A stretch of DNA of 64,000 nucleotides from assembly GCA_946481275.1 (NCBI GenBank), contig CAMLMV010000004.1, positions 1-64,000 on the forward strand. Reading direction: 5' to 3'. The notes below the pieces were generated by a model. That model saw nothing but the letters and a program-made list of their open reading frames with translations, was not told where the DNA came from and ran no database searches. The stretch comes from an uncultured Massilia sp. (GTDB lineage: Bacteria > Pseudomonadota > Gammaproteobacteria > Burkholderiales > Burkholderiaceae). Below, one piece after another: positions 63,862 through 64,000 of this stretch. A program made the position numbers and the translations under genes. Each line of letters opens with the position of its first letter. Position 1 is the first letter of the stretch.

Positions 63862-64000
63862 ATGATGGAAAAAATCCCGACCCAGACCGGCGCCCGTGAC
63901 CAGCTGCTGTCCGACCTGAAGACCGTCATCCAGGACGCGGAAGCGTGGCTGCGCCACAGCGGCCACCTGACCGGCGAAGAATTCAAGGCCGCCAAGGTGA
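63862..64000 (+). CDS. DUF883 (ElaB/YqjD-like) protein, 5' part
   Basis: First 46 codons only. It reads EKIPTQTGARDQLLSDLKTV then IQDAEAWLRHSGHLTGEEF, the start of a DUF883 protein, usually a short helical protein with a C-terminal membrane anchor bound to ribosomes or stress response. AGAGG lies upstream. Cut by the right edge; ATG 63865 is an alternative start. Confidence 0.8.
   Translation, partial: MMEKIPTQTGARDQLLSDLKTVIQDAEAWLRHSGHLTGEEFKAAKV

Overview
The window is one contiguous, mostly G+C-rich bacterial chromosome segment. It reads as a betaproteobacterium, most likely Oxalobacteraceae of the Massilia/Telluria type. The reasons are the gene order of the aa3 cytochrome oxidase cluster (ctaC, ctaD, small assembly protein, ctaG, DUF2970, ctaE, DUF2909, SURF1, Sco-like, ctaA, ctaB, Sco), the ftsY-ftsE-ftsX-rpoH block, a PEP-CTERM protein, and oxyR near ubiA. 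The genus is an inference from gene content; no 16S gene or named marker is present.

Layout. 1-0.2 kb: 5' part of the RNase P RNA on the minus strand, cut by the window edge. 0.3-9 kb: a TPP enzyme, a PQQ-type sugar dehydrogenase, a HAD phosphatase, then ftsY-ftsE-ftsX and rpoH. A CIRCE operator lies in front of rpoH, and a symmetric four-copy inverted repeat lies behind it. 9-16.8 kb: dienelactone hydrolase, DUF1624-like acetyltransferase, glutathione transferase, lipoprotein plus gamma-glutamyltransferase, and a GntR/ABC-2 export unit with its own operator. 16.8-20 kb: a stress cluster DUF475-TerD-AIM24-TerD ending in three hairpins. 20-27 kb: NhaR-type regulator, CorC/CNNM transporter, a set of secreted proteins and lipoproteins (one frameshifted), and a LuxR regulator. 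27-36 kb: AraC regulator, glutathione transferase, and a tightly coupled histidine kinase / LytTR regulator / acyltransferase unit followed by an ABC exporter with a DUF5694 protein. 36-40 kb: PEP-CTERM protein, a GH74-CBM2 xyloglucanase-like enzyme and an AI-2E transporter family protein. 40.4-49.5 kb: the full cytochrome c oxidase structural, haem A and copper-assembly cluster. 49.8-52 kb: BioC-like methyltransferase, ComF, TrmL.

52.0-59.1 kb is an accessory region of lower G+C. It holds a type VI secretion module (VgrG, large putative effector, putative immunity protein, PAAR) wedged into the 3' end of trmL. A second, slightly diverged copy of the last ~110 bp of trmL sits at the far side, about 7 kb away, and a broken PAAR gene start lies exactly at the near junction. 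This is the most unusual part of the window. I read it as an imported interbacterial-competition cassette that replaced the trmL tail and displaced the old one.

59.1-64 kb returns to core genes: small lipoprotein, heptose-phosphate adenylyltransferase, pilU, oxyR, a secreted protein, ubiA, and the start of a DUF883 (ElaB/YqjD-like) gene at the right edge.
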